This document shows positions 45,548 to 56,930 of a DNA stretch of 64,000 nucleotides, one piece after another. The stretch's first letter is position 1. Each line of letters opens with the position of its first letter. The stretch is from Ariolimax columbianus (taxonomy: Eukaryota; Mollusca; Gastropoda; Stylommatophora; Arionidae), in the NCBI GenBank assembly GCA_036924085.1, contig JAVGWX010000011.1, positions 17,609,608-17,673,607 of the forward strand. The letters are read 5' to 3'. The translations under genes and the position numbers were made by a program. The notes under the pieces were generated by a model, which saw only the letters and a program-made list of their open reading frames with translations, was not told the origin of the DNA and did not search any database.

Positions 45548-46193
45548 CGAGGCGTGTTAAAATAAAACCGGACCAAACTGTAACAAGTGAACATACGTAC
45601 AATGCGCATGATGACGTCATTTGTGGTGTAAACAAGTTTACAGCATTTCATTTTCCTCAGACTCATAGTTTCATTAGCAGACCGTTGGAATGCAGGCAGT
45701 ATATGGTGACAATAGTGTGTCAAAGACAACAGTGAAGAACTTGACAACGATGTTTAAAGAAGGATTACTGTTAACACAACAACATGCGCCTGACCTGGTC
45801 TTGGAAGATCTTTCGTTAACTCACGTCCTTCTTTAAACATCGTTGTCCAGTTCTTCACTGTTGTCTTCCACATAATTTTGTCATCGTACACTGCCTGCAT
45901 TTTGCGAGGAATGTCAACTGGTTGATATGCTTCAGCTGTTATAACCCGAATCACCTCTCACTGATCAACTCTGGACTTATTCCATATCACATATAACACC
46001 CCCCCCCCCCCCCTCCTTCCACCCGCTCCATTTTTCCAACGATCTGCTGAGGAAACCATGAGTCGAAGGATATTGAAATTGTGCAAATTTGACGGTTGGT
46101 ATGTTTTGCTAACACCAGATGTGATTTAATCATGCGGATCATATGTATTTTTATTTATTGCAACTTGATCCGGTTTCATTTGAACACGCCTTG
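45548..46193. mobile_element. Palindromic mariner-like element 1
   Basis: Flanked by TA (45546-45547 and 46194-46195). Terminal inverted repeats: left CGAGGCGTGTTAAAATAAAA, right on the other strand CAAGGCGTGTTCAAATGAAA, continuing into ACCGGA(C/T)CAA. The interior is itself inverted: GGCAGT(A/G)TATGGTGACAA to ACGATGTTTAAAGAAGGA on + near 45690-45770 recurs on the minus strand near 45830-45900. Both arms encode the mariner transposase N-terminal part (minus strand: MQAVYDDK, TTVKNWTTMFKEGRELTKD, LPRPGQAHVV). The catalytic half is absent. It can only move if transposase is supplied in trans. A C run lies at about 46000-46012. Confidence 0.85.
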
Positions 46194-46242
46194 TATATTA
46201 AACATTGGTTAAAAGTCACATCAAAAGATTAGTTTTCTAGAA

Positions 46243-46562
46243 GACATCCACAAGCTATTGGACAGGTGGGAAAAGTATGTTGGACATCCACAAGCTATTG
46301 GGCATGCGGACAAAGTGTGTTGGGCATCCACAAGCTATTGGACAGGTGGGCAAAGTGTGTTGGACATCCACAAGCTATTGTATAGGTGGGCAAAGTGTGT
46401 TAGACATCCACAAGCTATTGTACAGGTGGGCAAAGTGTGTTAGACATCCACAAACTATTGGTCGGTGGACAAATTGTGTTGAACATCCACAAGCTAATGG
46501 ACATGTGAACAAAGTGTGTTGAACATCCAAAAGCTATTGGACAAGTGAATAAAGTGTGTTAT
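46243..46562. repeat. 40-bp minisatellite, 8 copies
   Basis: Units start GACATCCACAAGCTATTG at 46243, 46283, 46323, 46363, 46403, 46443 and on to about 46522, a 40-bp period with small variation. Not a multiple of three, so frames rotate. Confidence 0.92.
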
Positions 46563-46689
46563 AAAGCACGCGGACTATTTCTGAAAATAAGACACAACAA
46601 ATGTTTGGATCGCACACTTCTAAAAAGTTATTATAAAATCACTGCTACTTAATGCCTGTCCCTGGTATATAGATGTTGACACATTTTGG

Positions 46690-46905
46690 ACACATGTTTC
46701 CGAACAAACTATACAATACTCTTCTTTGCCCACCTGACAAATATGCATAGCCAAATTATAGCCCATATTGGAGTGTACCGAACCAATGCTTATCCCCACC
46801 TTATCTGCAAGTTCCAGATGGCAATTCGACGGTTTTGTAAGACCATGGTCCGTACTTGGTCAATGACTTCATCATTTCGGATTGCTCAAGGACTGCAGGA
46901 CCATG
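46690..46905 (-). pseudogene. Possible mariner transposase N-terminal fragment
   Basis: The minus strand reads VIDQVRTMVLQNRRIAIWNL and, after shifts, ALVRYTPIWAI. The first block resembles the second helix-turn-helix of mariner transposases (VRxLVxxxRRxTIRxLA). The match is short and broken, so the call is tentative. Confidence 0.4.
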
Positions 46906-48099
46906 ATCTGTTCTCCACCGATGTGGAGCCATATTTAAAGCGATTGTAATATCCCTTAACTTGTATAATACTCATGGCATCGTCACCGAAAGCATGTTGA
47001 ATCTTTCAAATAGTTTCCAATTGGGTATTGCCTAGCTTTTGACAAAAATTAATGAAACATCCACTGCTAAATTCTTTCCGTCATTTCGTGGTGAATGAAA
47101 ACCCTACGGGTGCTTACTACACTCAACACTAAAAGACTGACTGCCACCGACTTTTTCAATCTGAGAACGCGAAAAAAATGCACGCACATGCACGACAGTC
47201 TCCTATAACTCCCTGCCTAAGAGCTATACCGTTGCTTTATTTTTTTTCCGCAGATAAACATCGGAGACTTTGTGAACATACCTCATGTATATATATATTT
47301 ATATATATATAAAGACATACTGAGAGACAGAGAGAGCTATGGATGGATGAACAGTAAGATGGATGCACTGATAGACAGCTATACAGTAATATAGATATTT
47401 AGAAAGAATGATTCACATATAGAGTCTGGGAGGGACGAAAAGGTAAACAAATGCGCAGATCGACAGAGAAATGGAAAGGCATATATTAAGATAGACATAT
47501 AGATTGGCTAAGGAATGGAAAAAACGGATTCACTGTTAATCTAATGCGACAAATAGACAGCGATAGATGGAGATAGATTGCAAAGAATATACATAGGTCA
47601 TTGGGTGTAATGGAGAGGAAACTGACAAGTGGAAAGCTTAGTGTTATGGGGAATCAAGTCCATATGCCACGATAAACAAATAAATATTACAAATCGACGT
47701 TTTTCGGTGCGAACTTTTATTTATACTAAGACTTCTTTTCTGTGTCTGGGGCTACAGTTGTTTCTTCCCTGCGTTTTCATCAATGTTTACTTTTGATGAT
47801 TCGTGATTTTTCCAAATTGATGAACGCTTTTTACTATTCGACAGTTACATAACTGTATTTTTAAATATGAAAGGTGCGTTACTTTCATTGACTCTCTCGG
47901 TCTTGTCAGGCGATAGTTAGTTGTGCTTTGAAAAAAAAAAGCAGATGTAATTACAGTCCATGACGAAAGCAAATGTGACTTGAAAGACTAATCTGAGCAG
48001 AAAAGCGTCTTCCACAGTGTGTGTGTGTGTAAGGAAAATCAGGACAGTTTACGACATCGCATTTTGTGGTGTGGCTTCTCAAGCGCTGAGTCCATATTC
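46906..48099. other. No gene seen
   Basis: AT-rich sequence with a short (AT)n at about 47287-47311 and GATAGA-rich stretches at 47330-47600. No coding motif. Confidence 0.35.
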
Positions 48100-48335
48100 T
48101 ATCACAAATCAGTATCACACATCTCTGTATTCAATGCTAAAACATGCCCGTCCATGCAGCACGATCCACCGTGTACTGTTACCATGATTCCAAATCGAAG
48201 GCCTCATCATTCATACTCCGTTTGCACACATCATTGTACCGAAGTAATGGCCGGCCCCGCGACCTTTTCCCCAACTGTATATGCGGAAAGAGAAGATGCT
48301 TTGGTATTCTGCCATAATCCATGCTTTTGTCAGAC
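48100..48335 (-). pseudogene. RT C-terminal fragment
   Basis: The minus strand encodes MPKHLLFPHIQLGKRSRGRP, then LLRYNDVCKRSMNDEAFDLE and W, followed after a stop by YTVDRAAW. These are the GKRSRGRPxLRYKDVCKRSM and DRxxWR motifs at the end of an animal non-LTR polymerase, the same tail as at 3594 and 61495. Confidence 0.75.
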
Positions 48336-48384
48336 TTCAATAATGACCACTGCAGCCTGTTTCCAGACCGCTATTTGAAGACAA

Positions 48385-48490
48385 AATATGATCTTGATCA
48401 GCTATGGTTAGCTGGTCCTGAAGCAAGCAGCCAGCTATGAGTCACTGGCTGCTGTCAGCTCATGCACTGCTGCATCTTGACCCCGTACGG
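48385..48490. repeat. Repeat G, copy 1
   Basis: About 100 bp, including AGCAGCCAGCTATGAGTCAC, CAGCTCATGCACTGCT and GCATCTTGA, recurring at 53460-53560. Confidence 0.65.
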
Positions 48491-48589
48491 CCAGTTAAAA
48501 AAGACACATTGACCAAACGATTCCACACTAAACTCAAAATTTTACGGATCTAAAGAGGAGATAACAAACACGATCGAGTTTATCATGGG

Positions 48590-48905
48590 AACTCAAATGA
48601 TGGCGTAAACATCACGGGATTTCATCTGACAGTGGAAACATCGTGGGATCTCGTCTGACGGTGGAAACATCACGGCATCTCGTCTGACGGTGGAAACCTC
48701 ACGCGATCTCCTCTGACGGTGTAAACATCACATGATTCGTCTGATGATGTAAACATCACATGATTCATCTGACGGCGTAAACATCACCTGGTTCTTCTGA
48801 CGGTATAAGTATTACAAGATCTTGTCTCAAGGTGTAAACATCACGAGATATGGCTCGACAGTGTAAACATGACGGAATCTCGTCTGACTGTAAACATCAC
48901 AAATG
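48590..48905. repeat. 29-bp degenerate minisatellite
   Basis: About ten units of CATCACGNGATCTCGTCTGA followed by CGGTGTAAA, with growing divergence rightward. Confidence 0.85.
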
Positions 48906-49327
48906 CGACAACAAGACAAGAAGAATATATCCCCTTCAAATCATTACCATAGAGTCTATGTTGGTATTTTCAATTTAATGGTTGACAAACGATTTCATTT
49001 CAATCATCCATTTTCTACAATATGTTTTAAACTATCGTTACAGCGTTTTTATTATCCATTACTGGGATACGCAGATAATATAACTGGCTAAAGAATAAAG
49101 GTTTTTTTCTCTATGTAGTCGCCTTCATGTTTTCATTTCCGTTGGAAAGACAAACATAAGGCTAACCGATGTTTGGATTGTCTCTTTGGTCACTCAAACA
49201 GAATCACAATAGATCAGCAAAACGTCTTTTTAAATCCTTGGACAATGAATGATGAAGCCTTGAGTGATCAGTACGCGTGATGGAATGTGTAAAGGCAGCA
49301 AGAAAACTACCTCCACTTCAGCTGGTC
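48906..49327. other. No gene seen
   Basis: Unassigned sequence before the pyrimidine tract. Confidence 0.3.
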
Positions 49328-51184
49328 TTCTTCTTCTTCTTCTTCTTCTTCTTCTTCTTCTTCTTCTTCTTCTTCTTCTTCTTCTTTTTCTTCTTCTTAT
49401 TCTTCTTCTTCTTCTTCTTCTTCTTCTTCTTCTACTTCTACTTCTACCGCTTCTTCTTTCTTCCTTTCTGTTTCTCTCCTTCTTTCTTTCATTCATACTT
49501 TCTTTCTGGTTTTCCTTCTTTCTTTCTTTCTTTCTTTTTTTCCTTCTTTCCATCATTCCTTCCTTCCTTCGTTCTTCCCTCTTTTCTCATACCTTTTCCC
49601 TTGTTTCCTTTTTTTGCCTTTACCTCAATCTGCCCCACACCTCCCCTCCTCCTCATCTTTTTCATTTTATTTATTTCTCTTTTTTTTCTTTTTTACTCTT
49701 TTTCTCTATTCTTTTTATTTCCTGTTTTATATTCTTCTTCTTTTTTCTTATTTTTCTTACTTCTTGCCTTACTTTCTGCGTTACTTCCCGCCTTACCTTC
49801 TTCCTCCTTACTTTCTTCCTCTTTACATTCTTCCTCCTAACTTCCGTCTGTTTCTTCCTTCCTTCCCTACTTCCTTCCTTCTTTTCTTGCTTCTTTCCTT
49901 CCTTTTTTCATTCCATCCTACCTTTCTTAATTTGTTAATTCTTCTTCCTCCTTCTTCCTTCTTTACTTCCTCTTTTTCTTTTCTTCCTTATTTCTTTCCT
50001 TCCTTTCTTTTTTATTTCTTCACTTCCTGTCATCATTACCTACTGCCTTCCTTCTTTGTTCTTTCCTTCATTCTTGTTTCGTTTCTTTCTAATGTTTCCT
50101 CCTTCTTGCTTCTTAAATTTCCTTCCCTCCTTCCTTCCTTACCCTTCTCCCACCCTTCCTTCACTGCCTTCAGCCGTCCTTCCTTTTTCTGTGCTTCTTT
50201 TCCTGCTTCCGTCCTTCCTCTTTTCATGCCATCCTTCCTTCCTTAATCGTTCATTCTTCTTCCTCCTTCTTCCTTCTTTACTTCCTTTTTCTTTTCTTCC
50301 TTATTTATTTCCTTCCTTTCTTACTTACTTATTCACTTCCTTTCATCATTACCTACTGCCTTCCTTCTTTGTTCTTTCCTTCATTCTTGTTTCCGTTCTT
50401 TCTCATGTTTCCTCCTTCTTGCTTCTTTAATTTCCTTCCCTACTTCCTTCCTTTCTTCCTTACTTCCTTCCTCCCTCCCTTCCTTCACTGGATTCAGCCG
50501 TCCTTCCCTTTTCTGTGCTTCTTTCTTTCTTTCTCTGTTCTCTAACCTTTTTTTTTGCCTTCCTTCATTCTTTCTAATGTTCTTCCTTACTTTCTGCCTT
50601 CTTTCTATCGTCTTCTTTTTTCCTTCTTTTTTCCATCATTTATTTCTTTCTTTTTTCTTTCTTCTTCTTTTATTACTTCTTTATTTCTTCCTCTTTTCTC
50701 CTTCCATTAGTCTTTCTTCCTTCCTTCCTTTTTTCTTCCGCCCTTCTTTTTCTCTTCTTCTGTCCTTATTTCTTACTCCTTCCTTCTTTCTTCGTTTCTT
50801 TTTTCCGTCATTCCTTCCTTCTTTCTTCCTTGTTTCTTGTTCCTTCCTCCCTCATTTATCTTTCCTACCTCCATTCTTCTTTCCTTCTCACTCCTTTCCT
50901 TTTTTCGTTCTTTCTTCTCCTTCCTTCTTTTCTCCTTCCTTTCTTTCTCCTTCCTTCATTCCTTAATTCCTCCTGTCTTCTTCCTTCCTTCTTCTTTCCT
51001 TTTTTCTTATATCATTATTTCTCCTTACTTCATTCCTTCCTTCTTTTTTACCTTTTCCTTCCTCCCTTCTTCCTTCCTCCTTGCTTACTTCCTTCCTCCT
51101 TCCTTCCTTCCTTCCTTAGTCCTCATTTCTCATTCCTTCCTTCCTTCTCACTTCCTTTTTCCTTCTTCTTCCTTCTTCTTCTTG
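49328..51184. repeat. 1.86-kb homopyrimidine-rich tract
   Basis: Begins as near-pure (CTT)n at 49328-49435, then passes into CTTTC, CTTC and TTCC-type repeats with very few purines on the + strand until 51184. Long Leu/Phe/Ser frames (+) and Arg/Lys frames (-) are composition artefacts. Strand asymmetry of this length favours triplex (H-DNA) formation. Confidence 0.95.
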
Positions 51185-51286
51185 ATCGGTGGATAGGATT
51201 GGAAAGAAAATTAAAAGAACATTTCTCAAACAACTATTCTGGAAAACAGAAATTGCCTTTGAACACTCAGCATCATAGAAAAGCTT

Positions 51287-51415
51287 AGATAGTTACCATC
51301 TCTTGTATACTCTTAGCGTGTTGTAGACTGTAGTTACTACCTCGTGTATACTCTTAGCGTGCTGTAGACTGTAGTTACCAACACTTGTATTATCTTAGCG
51401 AGTTGTAGACTGTAT
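51287..51415. repeat. 41-bp tandem repeat, 3 copies
   Basis: GTATACTCTTAGCGTG with GTTGTAGACTGTAGTTAC recurs with starts at 51305, 51346 and 51387. Confidence 0.85.
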
Positions 51416-51754
51416 TCTACCGTGGTGGAAAATAGGACCTGAAGATTAAACAACTAATCATTTAAAGAGATTCTGTTGCTGTCATATGTACCGCTAAATA
51501 TGTGCTACGTGGTCAGATTGCCGGTAGGAACTTCTATGCTAGAATGCGAGGCAGGATCGTTGCTGAGAGGAGCGGTGTGTACTTGACACTAACTTCCAGC
51601 TTCAGAACGGAGATTTGGGTAGGGGACTCAGGTCTCAGGTTTCTGTCTATGACCTCTTTAACAAATCCGTAATCGTCTCTGACTCTCAATCCTTACTTCG
51701 AGAGGTTCACAATGGTTGGCTATGGCGTGGGGAAATTTTGGACAAAGAGGACTC
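51416..51754. other. No gene seen
   Basis: Unassigned sequence, the target region of the I-like insertion that follows. Confidence 0.3.
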
Positions 51755-51766
51755 GAACCTCCAACA

Positions 51767-52833
51767 TTTGCAGAAATAGCCAAAGCGAAGATGCACAAAG
51801 ATCCCATAAACGCACTAACAACACCAAAGCCCATCACTATTGTACGAAAACCTACCTGGAAGCAGGATATATTTCCAGAGGTGGTAGAAAATATACCAGG
51901 TATTGGAAACAAGAACTATCAGACTGAAAAAGAAAGGAGAGATACTAATCTAAGCTTTATATAAAAAAACTACCCAAGCATGAACTGGACCCATGCATAC
52001 ACCGACGGTTCTGTAACAAACACTACACAGAACGGAGGGGCAGGAGCATTCCTGAACCTACCAAATGGCAGAACAATAACACTGTCTTTCGCTACTGGTA
52101 AGTACACAAGCAATTTCATAGCAGAGGCAGATGCACTGAGGGCGGCAGTGGAAGAAATGGTGACACATAAAGAAAATGAAAGCCATACAGTCCTGCTTAC
52201 AGATGCTCTGGCCGTAGTCACAGCGCTAAAAAGCCAGAAAAACACTGAGCGAAATGACTTAAGAGCAGTACTCTGTCAACTATGCCAGCAGTCTGCACCA
52301 AAAAGGGTAGTGGTACAGTGGGTCCCATCACACTGCAACATCCAAGGCAACGAGGAGGCAGACAGACTGGCAAAAGAAGGTGCAAGACTACCACAAACAG
52401 ATACTAGTATGACGTACGAAGAGTCAAAACGGCTTATTAAAGCCAGATACGTGACCAAATGGGAAACTGAACATACCGGCTACACCAACAACGATGCCTA
52501 TTACCAGTTGAACAGAAGAGAGCAGGTCGTTGTCTTCAGACTTCGCACTGGCCACAATAGACTGAGGTACCACCTATTCAACAAATGGAAGATAGGTGTT
52601 ACCGACGAATGCCCGTGTGGTAACGGGAAAATGACCGCTGAGCATCTGCTGCAGAACTGCCCGACATACGAGGATCAGAGAGAGCAGATGTGGCCATCAC
52701 CAGTGGCAACACTAGACAAGCTATATGGCAGTGTCGACAGCCTCAGGATGACCGCTGCCTTTTTCGAAAACATAATGGTTACTGTCTGACTGCGTACGAT
52801 GAAGAAGAAGATGAAGAAGAAGAAGAAGAAGAA
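51767..52833 (+). mobile_element. I-like retrotransposon, 5'-truncated insertion with target duplication
   Basis: Starts at TTTGCAGAAATAGCC (residue about 963 of the intact protein) and ends in a GAA-rich tail. GAACCTCCAACA at 51755-51766 and 52834-52845 is a perfect 12-bp target duplication. After a stop at 51961-51963, 51980-52789 is open: RNase H YTDGS, NFIAEADAL, LLTDAL, PSHCNIQGNEEADRLA and the Cys/His CPCGNGK with EHLLQNC. It shares VATLDKLYGSV with the 13450 copy, so it belongs to a different subfamily from the full copies. Confidence 0.95.
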
Positions 52834-53204
52834 GAACCTCCAACAAATTGCGTGTGTAACTGTGCTGGACCTGCAGGTTTGCAGGAAGGTACCCGCAAAT
52901 AATGGAGGTGAAATGATGCAGCTGACCAACGAACCTTATTTTAATAAGGACACTCCAGTCGATAAACCAACTATGCACATGTACAATTTTGAAATCATAC
53001 TTCAAGCTCAAAGGGAAGGACACTGCAAGAGTGTGTAAAACAAGCGAACTACGGGAGCCTTCGGTATCTACACTTTTTCTACATTTCCTGAGAGCAGCTG
53101 AACACCTTTGGATTTCCCAGGAGTACAATTATGTCGATTTCTAACAGAAAAAAACCGAACTTAGCTGCGAAGACTTCCAAATGGTGTTTGGCTTGGCCTG
53201 GCTT

Positions 53205-53330
53205 GGCTTTGCTTCGTTCATTCTCAATCTCCAACTACCAAACCCTGAAATGTAGCAGAATGTAGTCCAGAGAACGGAATGCGTTGTGTCGTAGTTTACA
53301 GCTTGACTGAGATATTTGCACCTTTCGAAC
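53205..53330. repeat. Repeat H, copy 1
   Basis: TTC(A/G)TTCTCAA(T/C)CTCC, AACGGAATGCGTTGT and TAGTTTACAGCTTGA recur at 54418-54545. Confidence 0.75.
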
Positions 53331-53459
53331 TAACACATCCGACTTCAGCAAGCATTTTTTTTAGTACTGGGTTAGCATTTCCTCTTCGACCCCTTCTCAT
53401 TGACCAGTCTGTCCTGCTGCAGCCTGTTATCCAGGATCACCTCGTGAAGGTGTAGAAGG

Positions 53460-53560
53460 GTCTTAGTAGCTCTGGTTCGCTGGCCCTGACGCTAGCAGTC
53501 AGCTATGGGTCGCTGGCCACTGCAGCTCATGCGCTGCTCAGCATCTTGATCCCTAAGTGG
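53460..53560. repeat. Repeat G, copy 2
   Basis: Parallels 48385-48490 (GCAGTCAGCTATGGGTCGCT, GCAGCTCATGCGCTGCT, GCATCTTGATCC). Confidence 0.65.
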
Positions 53561-53924
53561 TGTTTAAAAATGGTGGTGAAAAATCTATTCTAGAGTCTTC
53601 TTTCTTGCATGTTATCCGACTGGTGTAACTGTTACTTCCCGTGTATATAAATGTTAATTACTCGTCTGATCATCTTTATCGCACTCGGGGCAGTCCATGC
53701 GCGCTGAGATCTCATCCTCAGTATCTCTGCCAGCATATGGGGACTGACCGTTCCTTTCCTGTGCTGGTTAACCATGCATCCTTGGATCTCCGTGTGGTGT
53801 TTATTCATCGCTTCCCCTCGTGTCACACTCAATTCAACCAGTCGCGCCAAGGACGTAGAATCTTGGTCAACTTCTGAATCTCCCTTCCAGCCGATTTCCC
53901 TGACGGCGTTTAGGATATCGACTC

Positions 53925-54365
53925 TGTCTATTGATCTCCCACCCGCCACTATGGCTGTACTCGCCACCAACCTATCGCCTCTGTCCATTGATCTCCCACC
54001 CGCCACTATGGCTGTACTTGCCACCAACCTATCGCCTCTGTCCATTGATCTCCCACCCGCCACTATGGCTGTACTCGCCACCAACCTATCGCCTCTGTCC
54101 ATTGATCTCCCACCCGCCACTATGGCTGTACTCGCCAACCTATCGCCTCTGTCCATTGATCTCCCACCCGCCACTATGGCTGTACTCGCCAACCTATCGC
54201 CTCTGCCCATTGATCTCCCACCCGCCTCTATGGATGTACTCGCCAACCTATCGCCTCTGTCCATTGATCTCCCACGCGCCACTGTAGCTGTACTCGCCAA
54301 CATATCACCCCTGTCCATTGATCTCCCACCCGCCACTATAACTGAACTCACCAACTTATCAGTTC
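53925..54365 (+). repeat. 54/57-bp minisatellite, about 8 copies
   Basis: Units such as TCCATTGATCTCCCACCCGC continuing to GTACTCGCCAACCTATCGCC. The left copies are 57 bp with an extra ACC, the right ones 54 bp. Both lengths are multiples of three, so the plus strand (SIDLPPATMAVLA(T)NLSPL) and the minus strand (AGGRSMDRGDRLASTAIV) stay open through the array, over 200 codons each way. No known domain is suggested. Confidence 0.9.
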
Positions 54366-54417
54366 TCTCCTCACCTTCGATAGGTGCCGAAGGTATGTAA
54401 ATATTTCAGTTTCTTCT

Positions 54418-54545
54418 TCTGCGTTCGTTCTCAACCTCCCGGTACCAAGCCCTGAACAGGGCTTTGCAAGTAGCATGATGTAGTCTGAAGAACGGAATGC
54501 GTTGTCGCTAGTTTACAGCTTGAATGCGGTATATAACCTTTCTTT
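54418..54545. repeat. Repeat H, copy 2
   Basis: Second copy of the 53205-53330 segment, lying on the other side of the 54/57-bp minisatellite in the same orientation. Confidence 0.75.
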
Positions 54546-54879
54546 GTTGCACATGTTAGTTGGTGTGAGATTCATTTCAATTAGTCTCAAAACTGATTTC
54601 TTCTTGATATTTAGTTCTGCTTCTTGGTTCATTGCACCAACTTTTAAACTGTTTCTAGAATGTGTGAGTATGCAAAATATTGTAATATTATCCCTGCATG
54701 TTTTATTTATTTCAGTGCTAAAATATTGTCAAGGCCTGGTTTTTTTTTATGTGCTCAGTGCCTGCATTATTATCATAACAATCTTCATTGTTTGTTCATT
54801 TTTGATAAAAGTTCTAAAGTGCTTGCTATTTGTTTGTTTTTGTGTGTTGTGTTTGCAGTTTCTCCGGCAATTTTGGGAG

Positions 54880-55062
54880 AGGAGTGCGGAACTGGGCGAG
54901 TGGGGAGTGAGATAAGAAAGGTGTTAGAAGAGTGGGGTACTGGGAGAGTGGAGAGTGAGATAAGAAAGGTGTTAGAGGAGTGCGGAATTGGGAGAGTGGG
55001 GAGTGAGAAAAGAAAGGTGTGAGAGGAGTGCGGAATTGGGAGAGTGGGGAGTGAGATGAGTC
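54880..55062. repeat. 48-bp purine-rich tandem repeat, 3-4 copies
   Basis: GAGTGCGGAA(C/T)TGGG with GTGGGGAGTGAGATAAGAAA and GGTGTTAGA at 48-bp spacing. Confidence 0.85.
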
Positions 55063-55077
55063 TTTGGATTATTCAAT

Positions 55078-55287
55078 TCAGTTCATTTCAAGTGCCGTCT
55101 CCGCAACGAACATTGGCTGCAATGGCCCTCCAATATCCTCTGTCTCGTCTCTTAACGGTACACTCTGCCAGACTGACATTAGTCGGAGACTGACATTAGT
55201 CGATCTGTCGAGGCTGCTCTCCCACTTATAGCGTTGCCCGCCTCCTGCTCGCCGATCTTTAACGTTCTCCTCCAGTAATGGGTTCAT
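55078..55287 (-). pseudogene. Possible RT C-terminal fragment
   Basis: The minus strand reads LLEENVKDRRAGGGQRYKWE then SSLDRSTNVSL. This resembles the GxxKRxRGRQRxxW...SL tails of some non-LTR polymerases, but is too short for certainty. Confidence 0.4.
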
Positions 55288-55367
55288 AACGTATCGCGTC
55301 TTATTATATGATCATAATATTTGACTTGCCTAATTTTAATGTCTGTCTCAAATTGTCTCAGGGAGCC

Positions 55368-55570
55368 ACGTAGCCCAGTGGTTAGCGAGCTGAGTGGTCT
55401 TGGGTTCATTCCCCAGTTGAGGCGAGAATGTTTTTTATTTCAGCCTTAAATTTGTACCGGTTCAGTCCGGGAAGTAAAAGCGGCGAGGGAGAGGAGATGG
55501 CTACCGCGCTCATATAGCCGAGTCTTTGAAATGTGAGATCGCAAACATCTCACACCCTACGGCAGTAATG
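55368..55570 (+). mobile_element. SINE E, second copy
   Basis: Head AGCCCAGTGGTTAGCGAGCT and GGGTTCATTCCCCAGTTGAG, then TTTTATTTCAGCCTTAAAT as at 41527-41660. The body continues to a TTTACTTTACTT-type end near 55590. Confidence 0.78.
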
Positions 55571-55734
55571 CTATGGGTTACTTTACTTTACTTTTTTACA
55601 AATTGTCTACCAATGTGTACTCGCATCAGAACATTGCTGTTTGTGTCTTTTCCATGAAATGCGAGTAATTCATATGTACAACCAAATTTTGAGGGGAACT
55701 GAGACGGTAGGGCATTGAGGCACAACATACTGAC

Positions 55735-56050
55735 CAGGACGTCGTGTCCGGGGCAATATACTGACCAAAACCACAATCTCTCTTCCATGTAGCTTTCCCT
55801 GGAAACAAGCTGTTTTCAAGGAAGCCTGACTAGAGAGATGTGGATTGATGTAATCCCCGTAGTAGTGAGAGTCATGCAGATGAAACTAAGTATAGCACAA
55901 CCACCCGGAGGACAGAGACCTTCATCTGCACGCTCTTGATGTGAAGAAAACTACTTCAACCCGGCACTTAACGTCCTTTTCAGGGTGCAAACAAAAGTAA
56001 ACTATCTCATTGTGGGCAGTAACAACAACAACAACAACAACAACCACAAT
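55735..56050 (+). repeat. Dispersed repeat F, with AAC tail
   Basis: GCAATATACTGACCA, the CCCCGTAGTAGTGAGAG core, GTATAGCACAACCACC, CACTTAACGTCCTTTTCAGG, CTCATTGTGGGCAGTAAC, then (AAC)n to about 56043. Confidence 0.8.
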
Positions 56051-56399
56051 TCGAAAGTCACTATTGTGTTTTCCTACTGTTTGTTCATATGCCATGGTTC
56101 TCTAGCGTATAATGATGTTGAATAAAGATATAAAACGACTGATGAGTTTCATTTTTAATATATTGGTTATTTGCCTTGATGACAATTTAATCATCCACAT
56201 AATAAATACATGTTTAACCATCCACATGCTCTTCGTCGCTTCCCTGTTACATCTACCATCACTTGGTAATTAATTATCTGTCGCAGAAACATGTAGCTGC
56301 CTATTTATATATCATCATAACCCTATTACCCAGCGTTCCTCAACCACTGAGTCGAGAAAAACGAAGGCCCTCTACAATATCTACGTGAATTTCACGAAA

Positions 56400-56930
56400 T
56401 GTGTGCATGTTCAACGAAAGCCTCTTAAGGGTCCAACGAAAGGGTTATATGGTATAAACGAAAGGTCTCTATGGACCCAACGGAAGGTCGATATGAGCCC
56501 AACGGATCATCTCTATGGTCTCAACCGAAGATCACTATGGTCTCAACGGAAGGTCTCTGTGGTCTCAACGGAAGGTCTCTATGGTCCCAACGGAAGGTCG
56601 ATATGAGCCAAACGGATCATCTCTATGGTCTCAACGGAAGATCTCTATGGTCTCAACGGAAGGTCTCTATGGTGCCAACTTAAGGCCTCTATGGTTCCAA
56701 CGGAAGGTCTCTATGGTCCAAACGTAAGGTCTTTATGGTCCCAACGAAAGGTCTCTATGACCGCAACTAAAGGACTCTTTGGTTCCAAAAGAAGTTTTTT
56801 TTGTCCCAGTGAAAGGTCTCTGTGGACAAAACTGAATGTCTCTGAGAACCCAACGGAAAGATTATATGCCCCACGGCAGGTACTCTATGGACCCAAAGGA
56901 AGATCTCTATTGGTACCACGAAATGGTCCA
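56400..56930. repeat. 22-bp degenerate minisatellite
   Basis: About 24 units of GGTCTCAACGGAAGGTCTCTAT with heavy drift. The frames with GRSLWSQRKVS-type repeats are artefacts of the period. Confidence 0.9.

Noticed and set aside
49230..51288. Leu/Phe-rich and Arg-rich ORFs resembling membrane or SR-type proteins
   Set aside because: Pure base-composition artefacts of the CTT/TTCC tract.
53632..54400. Protein-coding gene with 18-19 residue repeats
   Set aside because: Open on both strands because the unit length is a multiple of three; no start context, domain or splice evidence. Kept only as a testable finding.
54502..54915. 137-codon hydrophobic ORF as a membrane protein
   Set aside because: T-rich sequence gives hydrophobic codons; no conserved motif, and the end runs into a tandem repeat.
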